A program made the position numbers and the translations under genes. This document shows, piece by piece, positions 1 through 10,189 of a stretch of DNA of 64,000 nt. The notes under the pieces are model-generated. The model searched no databases. It was given only the letters and a program-made list of their open reading frames with translations, and was not told where the DNA came from. Numbering within the stretch: the first letter of the stretch is position 1; each line of letters opens with the position of its first letter. Source of the DNA: Bacteroidota bacterium. Lineage in GTDB: Bacteria; Bacteroidota; Bacteroidia; Chitinophagales; Chitinophagaceae. Location of the stretch: positions 1 to 64,000 of the forward strand of contig JAPLEO010000107.1 in NCBI GenBank assembly GCA_026391125.1. The letters are read 5' to 3'.

Positions 1-7
1 AAATAAT

Positions 8-865
8 ATGGTAAATATCATTTGGTTGATTTTAGTTGTATTCGCACTCTGGTTTATTTATATTTTAGTTACCGATTTTTTAGCACATAAAGAGGATCTG
101 GAAGATGTTAGTTGGGTCAAAACAGGACTGATTGGTTTTGTAGTTAATTTTTTTGATGTGTTAGGAATTGGAGCGTTTGCTCCTCAGACTGCCCTTTTAA
201 AATTCACGAAGCAAACTTCGGATAAGTTGATCCCTGGCACCATGAATGTTGCCAACACGCTACCAGTTTTAATACAAGCTATCATTTTCATCAAGGTGAT
301 TGAAGTTGAGCCCACTACAATGGTTGTAATGTTCTTAGCTGCAATGGGCGGAGCATTTGTAGGGGCTGATATTGTAGCAAAGCTTTCTGAGAATAAAATT
401 AGATTAACAATGAGCATCGCATTGATCATAACTGCTGGATTTATGATTGCTAATAAATTACACTTGATTCAGGGAGATGGAGTTGCTATAGGAATTCATG
501 GGTGGAAACTATTTTTGGCGGGTAGTGTAAATTTCATTTTAGGTGCAATGATGACTGCTGGAGTTGGATTGTATGCCCCTTGCATGGCATTAGTTTTTAT
601 ATTAGGATTATCGCCTCAAGTAGCTTTTCCAATTATGATGGGATCTTGTGCATTTTTAATGCCATTAGCATCTTATAAATTTATTAAAACAGGCGCTTAT
701 AATAAAAAAGCTGCTATGGGTATGGCCATACCTAGCATAGTTGCAGTTCTCATTGCTGCTTTTATTGTAAAATCTTTGCCTTTAGATACACTTAGATGGT
801 TGGTGATTTTCATAATTTTATACACTTCCATTACTATGTTTCTAAGTGCGATAAAAAATAAATAA
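8..865 (+). CDS. TSUP-family (TauE/SafE-like) membrane transporter
   Basis: Inner-membrane protein of 285 residues made almost entirely of hydrophobic segments (about eight), with the Gly/Pro-rich mid-helix stretches typical of the TauE/SafE (TSUP, formerly DUF81) family. Members export small organic or sulfur anions such as sulfite or sulfoacetate; the substrate here cannot be read from the sequence. The ATG lies 8 bases into the window, so upstream operon partners are not visible. It ends 2 bases before the GH95 gene, which argues for co-transcription with the sugar hydrolase and serine dehydratase. Family call is firm, substrate unknown. Confidence 0.85.
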   Translation: MVNIIWLILVVFALWFIYILVTDFLAHKEDLEDVSWVKTGLIGFVVNFFDVLGIGAFAPQTALLKFTKQTSDKLIPGTMNVANTLPVLIQAIIFIKVIEVEPTTMVVMFLAAMGGAFVGADIVAKLSENKIRLTMSIALIITAGFMIANKLHLIQGDGVAIGIHGWKLFLAGSVNFILGAMMTAGVGLYAPCMALVFILGLSPQVAFPIMMGSCAFLMPLASYKFIKTGAYNKKAAMGMAIPSIVAVLIAAFIVKSLPLDTLRWLVIFIILYTSITMFLSAIKNK

Positions 866-867
866 AA

Positions 868-3294
868 ATGAAAAAACAATTACTGTTTGTTGTACAATTT
901 TCATTCATCATTTCTCTATTTGCACAAGAAAAAATCGACCCTGCAAAATATTTATGGTATTCTGCCCCTGCTAAAAAGTGGGATGAAGCTATCCCCATCG
1001 GTAATGGTAGATTAGGTGCGATGGTATTTGGAAAGTATAGTGAAGAAAGAATTCAATTAAATGAGAGTACTTATTGGTCGGGCGGACCCTACAGCACTGT
1101 AGTGAAGAACGGATATAAAGTACTACCTCAAATTCAACAGGATGTTTTTAAAGGGAATTATCTAGACGCTCATAATTTGTTTGGAAGAAACTTAATGGGT
1201 TATCCAGTTGAACAACAAAAATATCAAAGCTTAGCTAACTTGATTTTATTCTTCCCTGATCAGGATTCAGTTAGTAATTATAAAAGAGATTTAGATCTTA
1301 GCACTGGTATCAGTTCTGTTACTTATAACGCACATGGAGTAAATTTTAAGAGAGAAGTATTTGCATCTGAGCCTAATCAGCTAATCGTTATCAGATTCAC
1401 CGCAGATAAAAAAGCTAGTTTATTTGTAAAAGCAAACCTTCGAGGTGTTCGCAATCAAACTCATTCTAATTATGCTACCGATTATTTTAGAATGGATGCT
1501 AATGGAAATGATGGATTGAAACTCACTGGAAAATCTGCAGATTACATGGGAATCAAAGGGCAATTAAAATATGAAGCCCAAATTAAAGCAGTTGCAGCAG
1601 GAGGTACAACCCATACCCATGGAGTTGATTTGATCATTGAAAAAGCTGATACCATCACCTTATATTTTTCTGCTGCTACTAATTTTATTAATTATAAAGA
1701 TGTTAGTGGTGATGTCTCAAAAAAAACAAACCAATATTTGGATGCAATAAAAAATAAATCGTACGAAACTATTTACGCTGCTACTTTAAAGGATTATAAA
1801 AAATATTTTGATCGTGTATCCTTAAGCCTTTCGAGTAATCCTCAATCTTATCTTCCTACCAATCAAAGAATTGAAAAAGTACAAATTAACCCCGATCCAT
1901 CCATGGCGGCTTTGAGTTATAATTTTGGAAGGTATTTAATGATTGCATGCTCCAGAGAAAATGGCCAACCGGCTAATTTGCAGGGATTGTGGAACGATGA
2001 TATGAACCCTTCCTGGGATGCAAAATACACGACCAATATTAATACTGAAATGAATTATTGGCCGGTAGAGTCAAGCAATTTGTCAGAGTCTGCATTGCCT
2101 CTAATTAAAATGGTTAAAGAATTACAAGATCAGGGCAGTCAGGTTGCAAAGGAGCACTATGGGGCAAGGGGTTGGGTGATGCATCAAAACACTGACATAT
2201 GGCGTGTTACAGCACCAATGGATGGCCCTACTTGGGGTACTTTTACCGTTGGTGGAGCATGGCTTTGTACCCATTTATGGGAGCATTATTTATATACGCA
2301 AGACAAAGCATATTTAAAAGAAATCTATCCTGTAATAAAAGGTTCGATACAATTTTTCATGGATTTTTTGGTTCCACATCCTAATGGTAAATGGCTTGTA
2401 ACAAATCCTTCTACTTCGCCCGAAAATTTTCCAGATGGAGGAGGTAATAAACCTTACTTTGATGAAGTAACTGCAGGTTTTAGAGAAGGCACTACTATCT
2501 GTGCAGGTTCTTCGATCGACATGCAGATCTTATATGATCTATTTGGTTATTTCAATGAGGCATCTTCTTTATTATCTATCGATGATGCCTTTAATGGGAA
2601 AGTAAAATTAGCAAGAACAAAATTAGTGCCTCCTCAGATCGGTGCCGATGGATCTTTGCAAGAATGGACAGAAGATTGGAAATCACTTGAAAAAAATCAT
2701 CGTCATTTTTCACACATGTATGGCTTATACCCTGGTAAAATATTAACTCAAATAAATTCACCAGCATTTATTGAAGCCTATAAAAAAGTTCTAAACGAAA
2801 GAGGTGATGGCGCCATGGGATTTTCTCGCGCATGGAAAATGGCACTTTGGGCTAGGCTTTTTGATGGTGAACGTTCTTATAAAATTTATCAAGGTTATTT
2901 AAAAGATCAATCCTGTAGTTCTCTATTTGCATTATGTGGTAAAGCACCACAAGTGGATGGGACTTTTGGAGTTACCGCGGCCATTACTGAAATGCTGATT
3001 CAATCTCATAGTGGATATATACAATTCTTGCCCGCCTTACCTACCAATTGGGCAGATGGAAATTTTAATGGGGTTTGCACTAGAGGAGCTTTTGAAATTA
3101 ATTTTTCTTGGAAGACCAATAAAATACAAAAGTTAGAAATTAAATCCAAGGCTGGAATAAACTGTACGATAAAAATGGATCAAAATATTAAGATCTTAAA
3201 CAAAGGGCAAATCGTGCCATTTAAAAAAATAAATAACGATCTATTTGAATTTAAAACAATCAAAGGGCAGGTTTATCAAGTGGAACTGATTTAA
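868..3294 (+). CDS. Glycoside hydrolase family 95 (alpha-L-fucosidase type)
   Basis: Secreted or periplasmic enzyme of 808 residues, the usual GH95 length. Residues 1-20 form a signal peptide ending at FAQ. The N-terminal beta-sandwich starts near residue 27 with the family hallmark AIPIGNGRLGAMVFG, followed by an (alpha/alpha)6 barrel. Residues matching the catalytic set of characterised GH95 enzymes appear intact: N390 and N392 in TNINTEMNYW, E519 in STSPEN and D697 in QVDGTFG (assignment by motif, from memory). The family cleaves alpha-1,2-linked L-fucose, and some members cleave alpha-L-galactose, so xyloglucan or other plant glycans are likely substrates. It is sandwiched between a TSUP transporter (2-base gap) and serine dehydratase (19-base gap), an unusual trio. 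Confidence 0.9.
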   Translation: MKKQLLFVVQFSFIISLFAQEKIDPAKYLWYSAPAKKWDEAIPIGNGRLGAMVFGKYSEERIQLNESTYWSGGPYSTVVKNGYKVLPQIQQDVFKGNYLDAHNLFGRNLMGYPVEQQKYQSLANLILFFPDQDSVSNYKRDLDLSTGISSVTYNAHGVNFKREVFASEPNQLIVIRFTADKKASLFVKANLRGVRNQTHSNYATDYFRMDANGNDGLKLTGKSADYMGIKGQLKYEAQIKAVAAGGTTHTHGVDLIIEKADTITLYFSAATNFINYKDVSGDVSKKTNQYLDAIKNKSYETIYAATLKDYKKYFDRVSLSLSSNPQSYLPTNQRIEKVQINPDPSMAALSYNFGRYLMIACSRENGQPANLQGLWNDDMNPSWDAKYTTNINTEMNYWPVESSNLSESALPLIKMVKELQDQGSQVAKEHYGARGWVMHQNTDIWRVTAPMDGPTWGTFTVGGAWLCTHLWEHYLYTQDKAYLKEIYPVIKGSIQFFMDFLVPHPNGKWLVTNPSTSPENFPDGGGNKPYFDEVTAGFREGTTICAGSSIDMQILYDLFGYFNEASSLLSIDDAFNGKVKLARTKLVPPQIGADGSLQEWTEDWKSLEKNHRHFSHMYGLYPGKILTQINSPAFIEAYKKVLNERGDGAMGFSRAWKMALWARLFDGERSYKIYQGYLKDQSCSSLFALCGKAPQVDGTFGVTAAITEMLIQSHSGYIQFLPALPTNWADGNFNGVCTRGAFEINFSWKTNKIQKLEIKSKAGINCTIKMDQNIKILNKGQIVPFKKINNDLFEFKTIKGQVYQVELI

Positions 3295-3313
3295 AATATT
3301 AATATTTCAAAGT

Positions 3314-4891
3314 ATGTCAAATTACCCAAGTATTTTTAATGATGTTATTGGCCCAGTAATGAGGGGGCCATCTAGTTCTCATTGTGCTGCATCACTTCGT
3401 ATCGCTCGCATTTGCCGCGACTTGATGGAGGGTAATATTAAAGATATTTTAATTGAATTTGATCCCAATGGATCATTGGCTACTACACATAAAAGTCAAG
3501 GATCTGATATGGGTTTATTTGGTGGATTTTTAGGATGGGAAGCATATGATGAGCGATTGCCCGAATCTGAAAAATATTTAGCAACAGCTGGTATTAATCA
3601 TGTAATTCAAATTTCTGAATTAGAAGAGAAACACCCGAACACTTACAAAATAACTTTAACCAACGAAATAGAATCTAGAGAATTGATCGCTATCTCAACG
3701 GGTGGGGGGATGATCGAGGTTATTTATATAGACGGAAATAAAGTTTCAATTGCTGGTGATTATTATGAAACACTGATTTATTGCACCGACTTTAATCATA
3801 TTATTTCCTATTTGAAATCAACCATTTCATTCGACGATATCATAGTTCATGAAGGAGCAAAGTCGTTCATCGAAATAAAATCGCAAAATAGTATTCCTGA
3901 AATCATCTGTAAAGAAATTGCTCAGTTGAATACTGTAAGTGCCATAAAAAGTATTCAGCCGGTACTTCCAATCATGGCAAGACACAATTTATCTGTGCCT
4001 TTCATTACTTGCAATGAAATGATGGAATATAACAAGGATAAAAATAAAGCGCTTTGGGAGTTGGCTGTAGAGTATGAAAGTATCCGAGGTGATATTAGTC
4101 CAGAAGCAGTTATGGATAAAATGAGAGCCATTATTCGGATTATGGGAAATGCTATTGAGACAGGTTTAAAAGGCACTACTTATCATGATCGGATCTTAGG
4201 AAGTCAATCACCTCAGTTTAAAAAAAGCTTGGAATCAAATCAATTAATTGGAGGTGATGTTCTAAATAAAACGATCATGTATGTATCTGCCATCATGGAG
4301 GTGAAAAGTTCGATGGGTGTTATTGTTGCTGCTCCAACTGCTGGCTCTTGTGGAGGATTACCTGGAGTTGTTTTTGGAACTGCTCATTGTATTAATAATA
4401 CGGAAGAAGCTATCACCAAAGCAATGCTTTCAGCAGGCCTCATTGGTGTATTTATAGCTGCTCATGCCACTTTCGCTGCTGAAGTGGGTGGTTGTATGGC
4501 AGAAACGGGTTCAGGTGGAGGGATGGCTGCTGCAGCATTAGTAGAAATGAATGGTGGTAGTTTAGAGCAGTCTATTGCAGCTGCTTCTTTGGCCTTGCAA
4601 AATTCATTGGGTATTATTTGTGATCCAATAGGAAATAGAGTGGAAGCGCCCTGTCTGGGTAGAAATGTTATGGCGGCTTCGAATGCCCTCTCCTGTGCGA
4701 ATATGGCATTATCGAACTACGAACATTTAATTCCGTTGGATGAAGTAATTGAAACCATGAAGGAAGTTGGGGATCAGATTCACCATACTTTAAGATGTAC
4801 TAATCTAGGTGGATTGTCTATTACAAATACCGCAAAAAAAATTGAAAAATTACTGGAAGAAAATCCTCCTATCTTTTTCAAAAGTTGTTAG
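3314..4891 (+). CDS. sdaA: L-serine ammonia-lyase, iron-sulfur type, fused beta-alpha
   Basis: Converts L-serine to pyruvate and ammonia in the cytoplasm using an oxygen-labile [4Fe-4S] cluster. The N-terminal half carries the beta-domain signature IGPVMRGPSSSHCAA; the C-terminal half is the alpha domain with AAPTAGSCGG. Candidate cluster ligands are C346, C436 and C447; the last two are 11 residues apart as in characterised enzymes. The 525-residue length fits a single-chain enzyme in which the two subunits found separately in Bacillus are joined. It follows GH95 by 19 bases on the same strand and is probably the last gene of that operon. A metabolic link to glycan use is not obvious. Confidence 0.92.
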   Translation: MSNYPSIFNDVIGPVMRGPSSSHCAASLRIARICRDLMEGNIKDILIEFDPNGSLATTHKSQGSDMGLFGGFLGWEAYDERLPESEKYLATAGINHVIQISELEEKHPNTYKITLTNEIESRELIAISTGGGMIEVIYIDGNKVSIAGDYYETLIYCTDFNHIISYLKSTISFDDIIVHEGAKSFIEIKSQNSIPEIICKEIAQLNTVSAIKSIQPVLPIMARHNLSVPFITCNEMMEYNKDKNKALWELAVEYESIRGDISPEAVMDKMRAIIRIMGNAIETGLKGTTYHDRILGSQSPQFKKSLESNQLIGGDVLNKTIMYVSAIMEVKSSMGVIVAAPTAGSCGGLPGVVFGTAHCINNTEEAITKAMLSAGLIGVFIAAHATFAAEVGGCMAETGSGGGMAAAALVEMNGGSLEQSIAAASLALQNSLGIICDPIGNRVEAPCLGRNVMAASNALSCANMALSNYEHLIPLDEVIETMKEVGDQIHHTLRCTNLGGLSITNTAKKIEKLLEENPPIFFKSC

Positions 4892-5219
4892 ATAAATTGG
4901 AAATCATTTGATTTATAAAAGCTGTCTCAATTCTGTATTGCAATTTTCGATTGGCGGAAATAATTGTGGAGCTTTTCCCCAATTTTTTCCCATTAATGCT
5001 CCTCATTTTAGAAAGATTCCCTCAAATGCAGCGTTTTGTTCTAATTAGCTGCCAAATATTTGACCAAAAATTAAAATTCATGACCAATATTGGGGCAAAA
5101 AATGTTTTTTGAAGCAGCAAATACCTTATTTTTATTGCTTCATTATTAACAAGACTTTATTGATTTGGATAATTTTGATGATGAATAAACGTTGTTCTAA
5201 CTACTAAAACTAAACTAAC
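4892..5219 (+). other. Intergenic region upstream of susC
   Basis: A 328-base AT-rich gap with no credible ORF and no clear Rho-independent terminator after the serine dehydratase. Its 3' part should hold the promoter of the SusC/SusD operon; a TAATTTTG element near its end is listed separately. I see no convincing operator palindrome. Confidence 0.6.
5170..5177 (+). promoter_or_regulatory. Possible Bacteroidota -7 element for susC
   Basis: TAATTTTG matches the TAnnTTTG -7 consensus and would start transcription near 5184, giving a leader of about 36 bases. No TTG -33 box is seen at the expected 19-22 base spacing, so this is weak and may need an activator or an alternative sigma factor. Confidence 0.3.
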
Positions 5220-8200
5220 ATGAGAAAAATCTTGTCTAGTCTCCTTGTTGCAATGCTATGTTTTGCCATTGCAGGCCAGGCTCAAAACCTGACCATTACC
5301 GGCAGGGTAACGGATGAAAAAGGGGTTCCTATTCCCTCGGCATCTGTTGTATCGAAAAGTAAAAAAGATAAGGGGATTGCTGCTGATGAGCAGGGAAATT
5401 TCAAGATCAGCGCTACTAAAGGAGATGTTTTAATCATCTCCAGTGTGAACTTTGTTACCAAAGAGGTAACTGTTGGTTCAAGTACTACATTAAACGTTAC
5501 ACTTGTTGCTTCAAGTTCAAATTTGAACGAAGTAGTGGTAACTGCGATGGGTATTAAACGTTCTACCAAAGCTTTAGGATATGCCGTTTCTAATGTTGAT
5601 GCAAACACTGTTTTGCAAAAATCTGAGCCGGATGTATTTAAAAACCTTGCTGGTAAAGTGCCAGGGGTAGATATCAGATCTGGTCAAGGTGCTCCAGGTG
5701 CTGCAACTCGTATTCAAATTAGAGGGGTTTCTTCATTTAATGGTGGAGAGCCTTTGATCGTTGTGGATGGTATACCATACAGTAATAACCTTGTAAATAC
5801 TTCTAACCCTTTTAGTGGTGGTGGTACTTATGGTTCTGGCTTTGGTGACCTTGATCCGAACGATATCGAATCATTCAACATCTTAAAAGGAGCTGCCGCT
5901 GCATCATTGTATGGTTCAAGAGCTGCCAATGGTGTTGTTTTGATTACAACTAAATCAGGTAATCCTAAAAAAGGAAAAAAATCTTTGAATGTTACTTATA
6001 AAGGTGGTTATAGCCAAGAAACTATCGCTAACCTTCCAGACTTCCAGAATACTTATGGTGCTGGTGCTAACTTTAGAGTTCAGGGTTCAAATGGTTCTTG
6101 GGGTGGTAAATTTGGTAAAGGCGTAAATTATGATGGTTCCGGTAACGTTCTTCGTTCTTCAGCTTCAGGAATTGATTCTATTCCAGCTACCACATGGGCT
6201 ACAATGTTTAATTCTTATCCTGAATTATTCCCTAACGGTCGTATGGCTTATAAAGCAAATCCAGATAACGTATCTTCTTTGTTCACCACAGGTAACCTAT
6301 TTGAAAATTCTGTAGGTATGAGCGGTGGCGAAGGAAATACGCTTTTCAACGTTACACTTTCTAGAGTTGATCAAAAAGGTTATATCACTAACACTAGTTA
6401 TGTAAAAAATAACGTGAGTGTGGGTGGTCAAACTCAAATTGGAAAGTTAACTATTGGATCTAGCATATCCTATGCTAGAACAAAGCAGATCGGTGGTTTC
6501 ATCGGTCAGGCTCAAAGCTTTATCTCTCAGTGGGGTCGTACATTTACAATGGCTAGAAACTGGGATATCACCGGTTGGCCTTCACAAAATAGAGCAGGTG
6601 CACAAATCGGATTTAATGATGGTCAGTACACAAACCCAGTTTGGGCTGCTTATCATAACGTAATCACATCAATCGATGATCGTATCGTTGCAACTTTAAG
6701 AGCTTCTTACAAGTTCAATAACGTATTTAGAATTGATTATACTGCGGGTGTTAACTCTTATGCACTTTACAGAGATCAGATCATTGACAAATCTTCTTTA
6801 GGAGGTACTGACAATGCTCTTGGTAATATGACAGAGGTAATCAGCAGAAATCAGGAGATCCAATCTACTTTAGTTGCGATGTATACTCCAAGACTTTCTA
6901 AAGACTGGACTTTGGATATAAAAGTGGGTAATGATATCAACCTAAGAGATTCAAGAGGTCAGCAAGTTTACGGTGTGAACTTCGTAATTCCTGGTTTATA
7001 TAATTTAACTAATACTTCTACTCAGAAATTCCAAAGTGATGAAGTTTCAAAAAGAAGATTAGTAGGTTTCTTCGGTGATGCGTCTTTAGGATACAAAAAC
7101 TTTGCATTCCTAAACGTTACAGGAAGAACAGATTTAACTTCTACACTTCCTTATAAAAATGCATCTTACTTCTATCCAGGTATTTCTGGATCATTGATCT
7201 GGACTGAGGCATTGAACCTTAAATCTTCTGTAATAGATTACGGTAAGATCCGCGCAGGTTTTGCGAGAGTGGGTAACGATGCGTCTCCTGGTAATGGAGA
7301 AGCTATCTTCGGATTGAACTCTGCAGGTTTCTTAGGTCAGTCTCAAGCATATAGAGGTGGTTCTAACTACGATCCAAATCTAACTCCTGAGTTTACCAAA
7401 GAATTAGAGTTAGGTACAGAAATGCGTTTCTTTAACCGTAGAGCAGGATTTGAGGTTACTTGGTATGATAAAAGATCTACTGGATTGATTTATGCAATTA
7501 GCTTGCCTACAACTACTGGATTCAATTCATTCTATACTAACCTAGGTGAAATTCGTAATACAGGTTGGGAAGTTTCTTTGGATTTAAAACCAGTTGTTGC
7601 TAAGAACTTCCAGTGGGATGTGAGAGCGATCTTTACTAAAAACATCAACACTGTAGAAAAATTGGTAACTGGTCTTACAAGAGATCAAATTGGTGGATAT
7701 AACTGGATCGAAGCTGGTATGCCTTATGGTTATATCAGAGGTGGACATTCAGCTCGTACTCCTGATGGTAAATTGTTGATCAATACTGCATCAGGTATGC
7801 CTTATGTAGATCCAAATGATGATATGGTTGGTGATCCAAATGCGAAATTCAAATTTGGTCTTACTAATACATTCACTTTCAAAGGAATTCAATTAAATAT
7901 ACTTTGGGATATGACCAAAGGTGGTAACTTCTATTCTGAAACTATCAACAGTATGTTGGGTAGAGGTGTTACAATGGATACCAAAGACAGAGAAATTAGC
8001 CACGTAATTGAAGGTGTTTATGCTAGTCCAACTCCAGTTCTTGGAGCAGATGGTAGAAACCACTATGTTCCTTTAGTTGTAAATGGTAATGCGGTTCCTA
8101 ACCAAACTAAGGTTACTACCAATGACTTATTCTTCACTAACGGTACAGGAGGAAGCTTCGCTACCAATGGCGCATTTGAATATGCGGTATTCGATGGTAC

Positions 8201-8453
8201 TGTTTACAGATTGAGAGAAGTAACCTTGTCTTATAGCTTAGCTCCAAGTATTGCGAGCAAACTAAGAGTTTCTGGTGTTACATTTTCTTTAAGCGGACGT
8301 AATCTTTGGTTCTTAGCGCCGAATGTGCCTAAGTATACACACTTCGACCCAGATATGAACTCTGCTGTTGGCGGAGGTACTGCACAGGGTGTTGAAACTG
8401 GAGGTGCACCAAGTACAAAAAGATACGGGTTTAACATAAACGTAACTTTCTAA
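5220..8453 (+). CDS. SusC/RagA-family TonB-dependent outer-membrane receptor
   Basis: A 1077-residue outer-membrane transporter that imports oligosaccharides or peptides with its SusD partner, driven by TonB. Residues 1-22 are a signal peptide; about 24-100 form a carboxypeptidase-regulatory-like beta-sandwich (TITGRVTDEKGVPIPSASV); the TonB-box-like stretch NEVVVTAMGIKRSTKALGYA follows near residue 103; the plug runs to about 245 and includes the SusC hallmark GAAAASLYGSRAANGVVLITT. The rest is a 22-strand barrel ending in Phe (NINVTF). A SusD gene begins 23 bases downstream. Codon use is smoother than in neighbours, consistent with high expression. The cargo is not predictable; no hydrolase is directly attached to this operon. 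Confidence 0.96.
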   Translation: MRKILSSLLVAMLCFAIAGQAQNLTITGRVTDEKGVPIPSASVVSKSKKDKGIAADEQGNFKISATKGDVLIISSVNFVTKEVTVGSSTTLNVTLVASSSNLNEVVVTAMGIKRSTKALGYAVSNVDANTVLQKSEPDVFKNLAGKVPGVDIRSGQGAPGAATRIQIRGVSSFNGGEPLIVVDGIPYSNNLVNTSNPFSGGGTYGSGFGDLDPNDIESFNILKGAAAASLYGSRAANGVVLITTKSGNPKKGKKSLNVTYKGGYSQETIANLPDFQNTYGAGANFRVQGSNGSWGGKFGKGVNYDGSGNVLRSSASGIDSIPATTWATMFNSYPELFPNGRMAYKANPDNVSSLFTTGNLFENSVGMSGGEGNTLFNVTLSRVDQKGYITNTSYVKNNVSVGGQTQIGKLTIGSSISYARTKQIGGFIGQAQSFISQWGRTFTMARNWDITGWPSQNRAGAQIGFNDGQYTNPVWAAYHNVITSIDDRIVATLRASYKFNNVFRIDYTAGVNSYALYRDQIIDKSSLGGTDNALGNMTEVISRNQEIQSTLVAMYTPRLSKDWTLDIKVGNDINLRDSRGQQVYGVNFVIPGLYNLTNTSTQKFQSDEVSKRRLVGFFGDASLGYKNFAFLNVTGRTDLTSTLPYKNASYFYPGISGSLIWTEALNLKSSVIDYGKIRAGFARVGNDASPGNGEAIFGLNSAGFLGQSQAYRGGSNYDPNLTPEFTKELELGTEMRFFNRRAGFEVTWYDKRSTGLIYAISLPTTTGFNSFYTNLGEIRNTGWEVSLDLKPVVAKNFQWDVRAIFTKNINTVEKLVTGLTRDQIGGYNWIEAGMPYGYIRGGHSARTPDGKLLINTASGMPYVDPNDDMVGDPNAKFKFGLTNTFTFKGIQLNILWDMTKGGNFYSETINSMLGRGVTMDTKDREISHVIEGVYASPTPVLGADGRNHYVPLVVNGNAVPNQTKVTTNDLFFTNGTGGSFATNGAFEYAVFDGTVYRLREVTLSYSLAPSIASKLRVSGVTFSLSGRNLWFLAPNVPKYTHFDPDMNSAVGGGTAQGVETGGAPSTKRYGFNINVTF

Positions 8454-8476
8454 TAACCACAAGTAAATTTTCAATT

Positions 8477-10141
8477 ATGAGAAGGAAAAAATATTTTATA
8501 TACTCTTTTACAGCTTTGGCACTGTTTGCAGTTGCGATATCTGGCTGTAAAAAGTTTCTTGATGTAAACAAAAATTTAAACAGTCCTACTGCGGTTCCAG
8601 TATCACTTCTATTAAGTGGTGCAGAGCGTTCTATCGCTGGTAATATTGCCCTAGGAACTGGTTTAGGCAGTACCATGTCTGTTTATACCCACCAAACTAC
8701 GGGCCGTGTAGGTGCTGATAGATATGGTGCTGGTGAATCAGGATGGGATCGCTTGTATACTGCCATTTCTAACCTTGATGTAATCATCAAACAAGGAACA
8801 GCTGAAACCCGTTATACTTATTCGGGGATTGCTAAAATTTTGAAAGCATATACTTTCAGTATTTTGGTTGATGTTTATGGCGATGTGCCATATTCTGAAT
8901 TTGACAGGTTTGGTGAAGGTATCAAGCAACCTAAATTTGATAAAGGATCTGATATCTATCCTCAGTTATTTAAATTGATTGATGATGGTATCGCTGATAT
9001 CAATAACACAGCTCCTAATGCTTCTAAGCCAGCAGGTGATGATTATATCTACAAAGGAAATACCACTAACTGGATTAAAGCTGCGAATACACTTAAATTA
9101 AAGTTGTATACACAAATCAGACTGGTACAAGATGTGAAAACACAGGTACAAGCCCTATTAGCTAGCCCAGCTACTTTGATTAATTCTCAGGCTGAAAGTT
9201 TCATGTTGCCTTATGGCCCTTATGGAACTACTGATGACAGACACCCAGCTTATGGCGATTACAACGCTACTCAGCGTGGTGGACAGTTGTTTAGCCCATG
9301 GTTATATGAGATCATGAAAGGAAGAAATACGAATATTTTCTTTAATATTCCTGATCCAAGGATTCCTTATTATGTGTATAATCAAAAATCTGCATCTGGA
9401 ACTCCTGAAAACTGTACTGAATACCGTGACGGTGGTTTTATCACTATCATATTCGGTTCACAAGGACCATGTAGAGATGGATCTAACTCTGCTACCTATT
9501 CTTTGTTAGGTTTATATCCTGCAGGTGGTCGTTATGAAGATGGTGGTGCAAAAACCATTACTTCTTTAGGTGCGATCAATGCTGGTACAGGGGCACTTCC
9601 TCACCAATTCATCACTTATGCAGATCGTTTGTATCTAGAAGCTGAATTGATCAATGCTGGTGTAGCTACTGGTACTGCCAGCACAGTGTTTAGCAGTGCT
9701 TTAGATGAGTCTTTCAATCAGATGGATTATATCATCACCAACTTTATTAAACCAGGTTCTGCTGGTGCAGCTCAAGTTGTTCCAGCTATTGCAACACTTC
9801 CTGCAACCACCACCTACAAAACTGCAGTAGTAACTGCTTTCAATGCTGGTAATGCTGCTAAGCAATTAGAGATTATCATGACTGAAAAATGGATCAATAG
9901 AATTGAGAATCCAGTTGATAGTTATACTGATTATAGAAGAACTAAATATCCTGTATTGTTTGCTCCAACGCCAATTGGCTCTGTTGCAACTGTACAAGGT
10001 CCAGATGGTAAGATTACACCGGTATTCTGTGACAGACAATATCCTTGGACTTTGCCGTTTAGCAGCAATGAAATTTCTTTAAATTCAAGTGCTCCGCCGC
10101 AAAAAGTTCCTGAATCTTATAAAGTATTTTGGCAACCTTAA
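8477..10141 (+). CDS. SusD/RagB-family surface lipoprotein
   Basis: A 554-residue outer-membrane lipoprotein that caps the SusC barrel and binds incoming ligand. The N-terminus is a lipoprotein signal with lipobox ISGC (lipidated C24), followed by KKFLDVNKNLNSPT, typical of the SusD-like_2 type. The TPR-like helical scaffold is seen in stretches such as AKILKAYTFSILVDVYGDVPYSE, and the C-terminus carries EIIMTEKWINRIENPVDSYTDYRRT, a conserved SusD ending. Same operon as susC and the next lipoprotein (48-base gap). The family call is solid; whether the ligand is a glycan or another polymer is open. Confidence 0.95.
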   Translation: MRRKKYFIYSFTALALFAVAISGCKKFLDVNKNLNSPTAVPVSLLLSGAERSIAGNIALGTGLGSTMSVYTHQTTGRVGADRYGAGESGWDRLYTAISNLDVIIKQGTAETRYTYSGIAKILKAYTFSILVDVYGDVPYSEFDRFGEGIKQPKFDKGSDIYPQLFKLIDDGIADINNTAPNASKPAGDDYIYKGNTTNWIKAANTLKLKLYTQIRLVQDVKTQVQALLASPATLINSQAESFMLPYGPYGTTDDRHPAYGDYNATQRGGQLFSPWLYEIMKGRNTNIFFNIPDPRIPYYVYNQKSASGTPENCTEYRDGGFITIIFGSQGPCRDGSNSATYSLLGLYPAGGRYEDGGAKTITSLGAINAGTGALPHQFITYADRLYLEAELINAGVATGTASTVFSSALDESFNQMDYIITNFIKPGSAGAAQVVPAIATLPATTTYKTAVVTAFNAGNAAKQLEIIMTEKWINRIENPVDSYTDYRRTKYPVLFAPTPIGSVATVQGPDGKITPVFCDRQYPWTLPFSSNEISLNSSAPPQKVPESYKVFWQP

Positions 10142-10189
10142 TAGATATTAGTTCGTAGCTATATTTATTATTATTAAAATAAACAGATT

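Noticed and set aside
5282..5608. Antisense open frame inside susC
   Set aside because: It is a shadow of the strongly coding susC frame; no start signal or family match.
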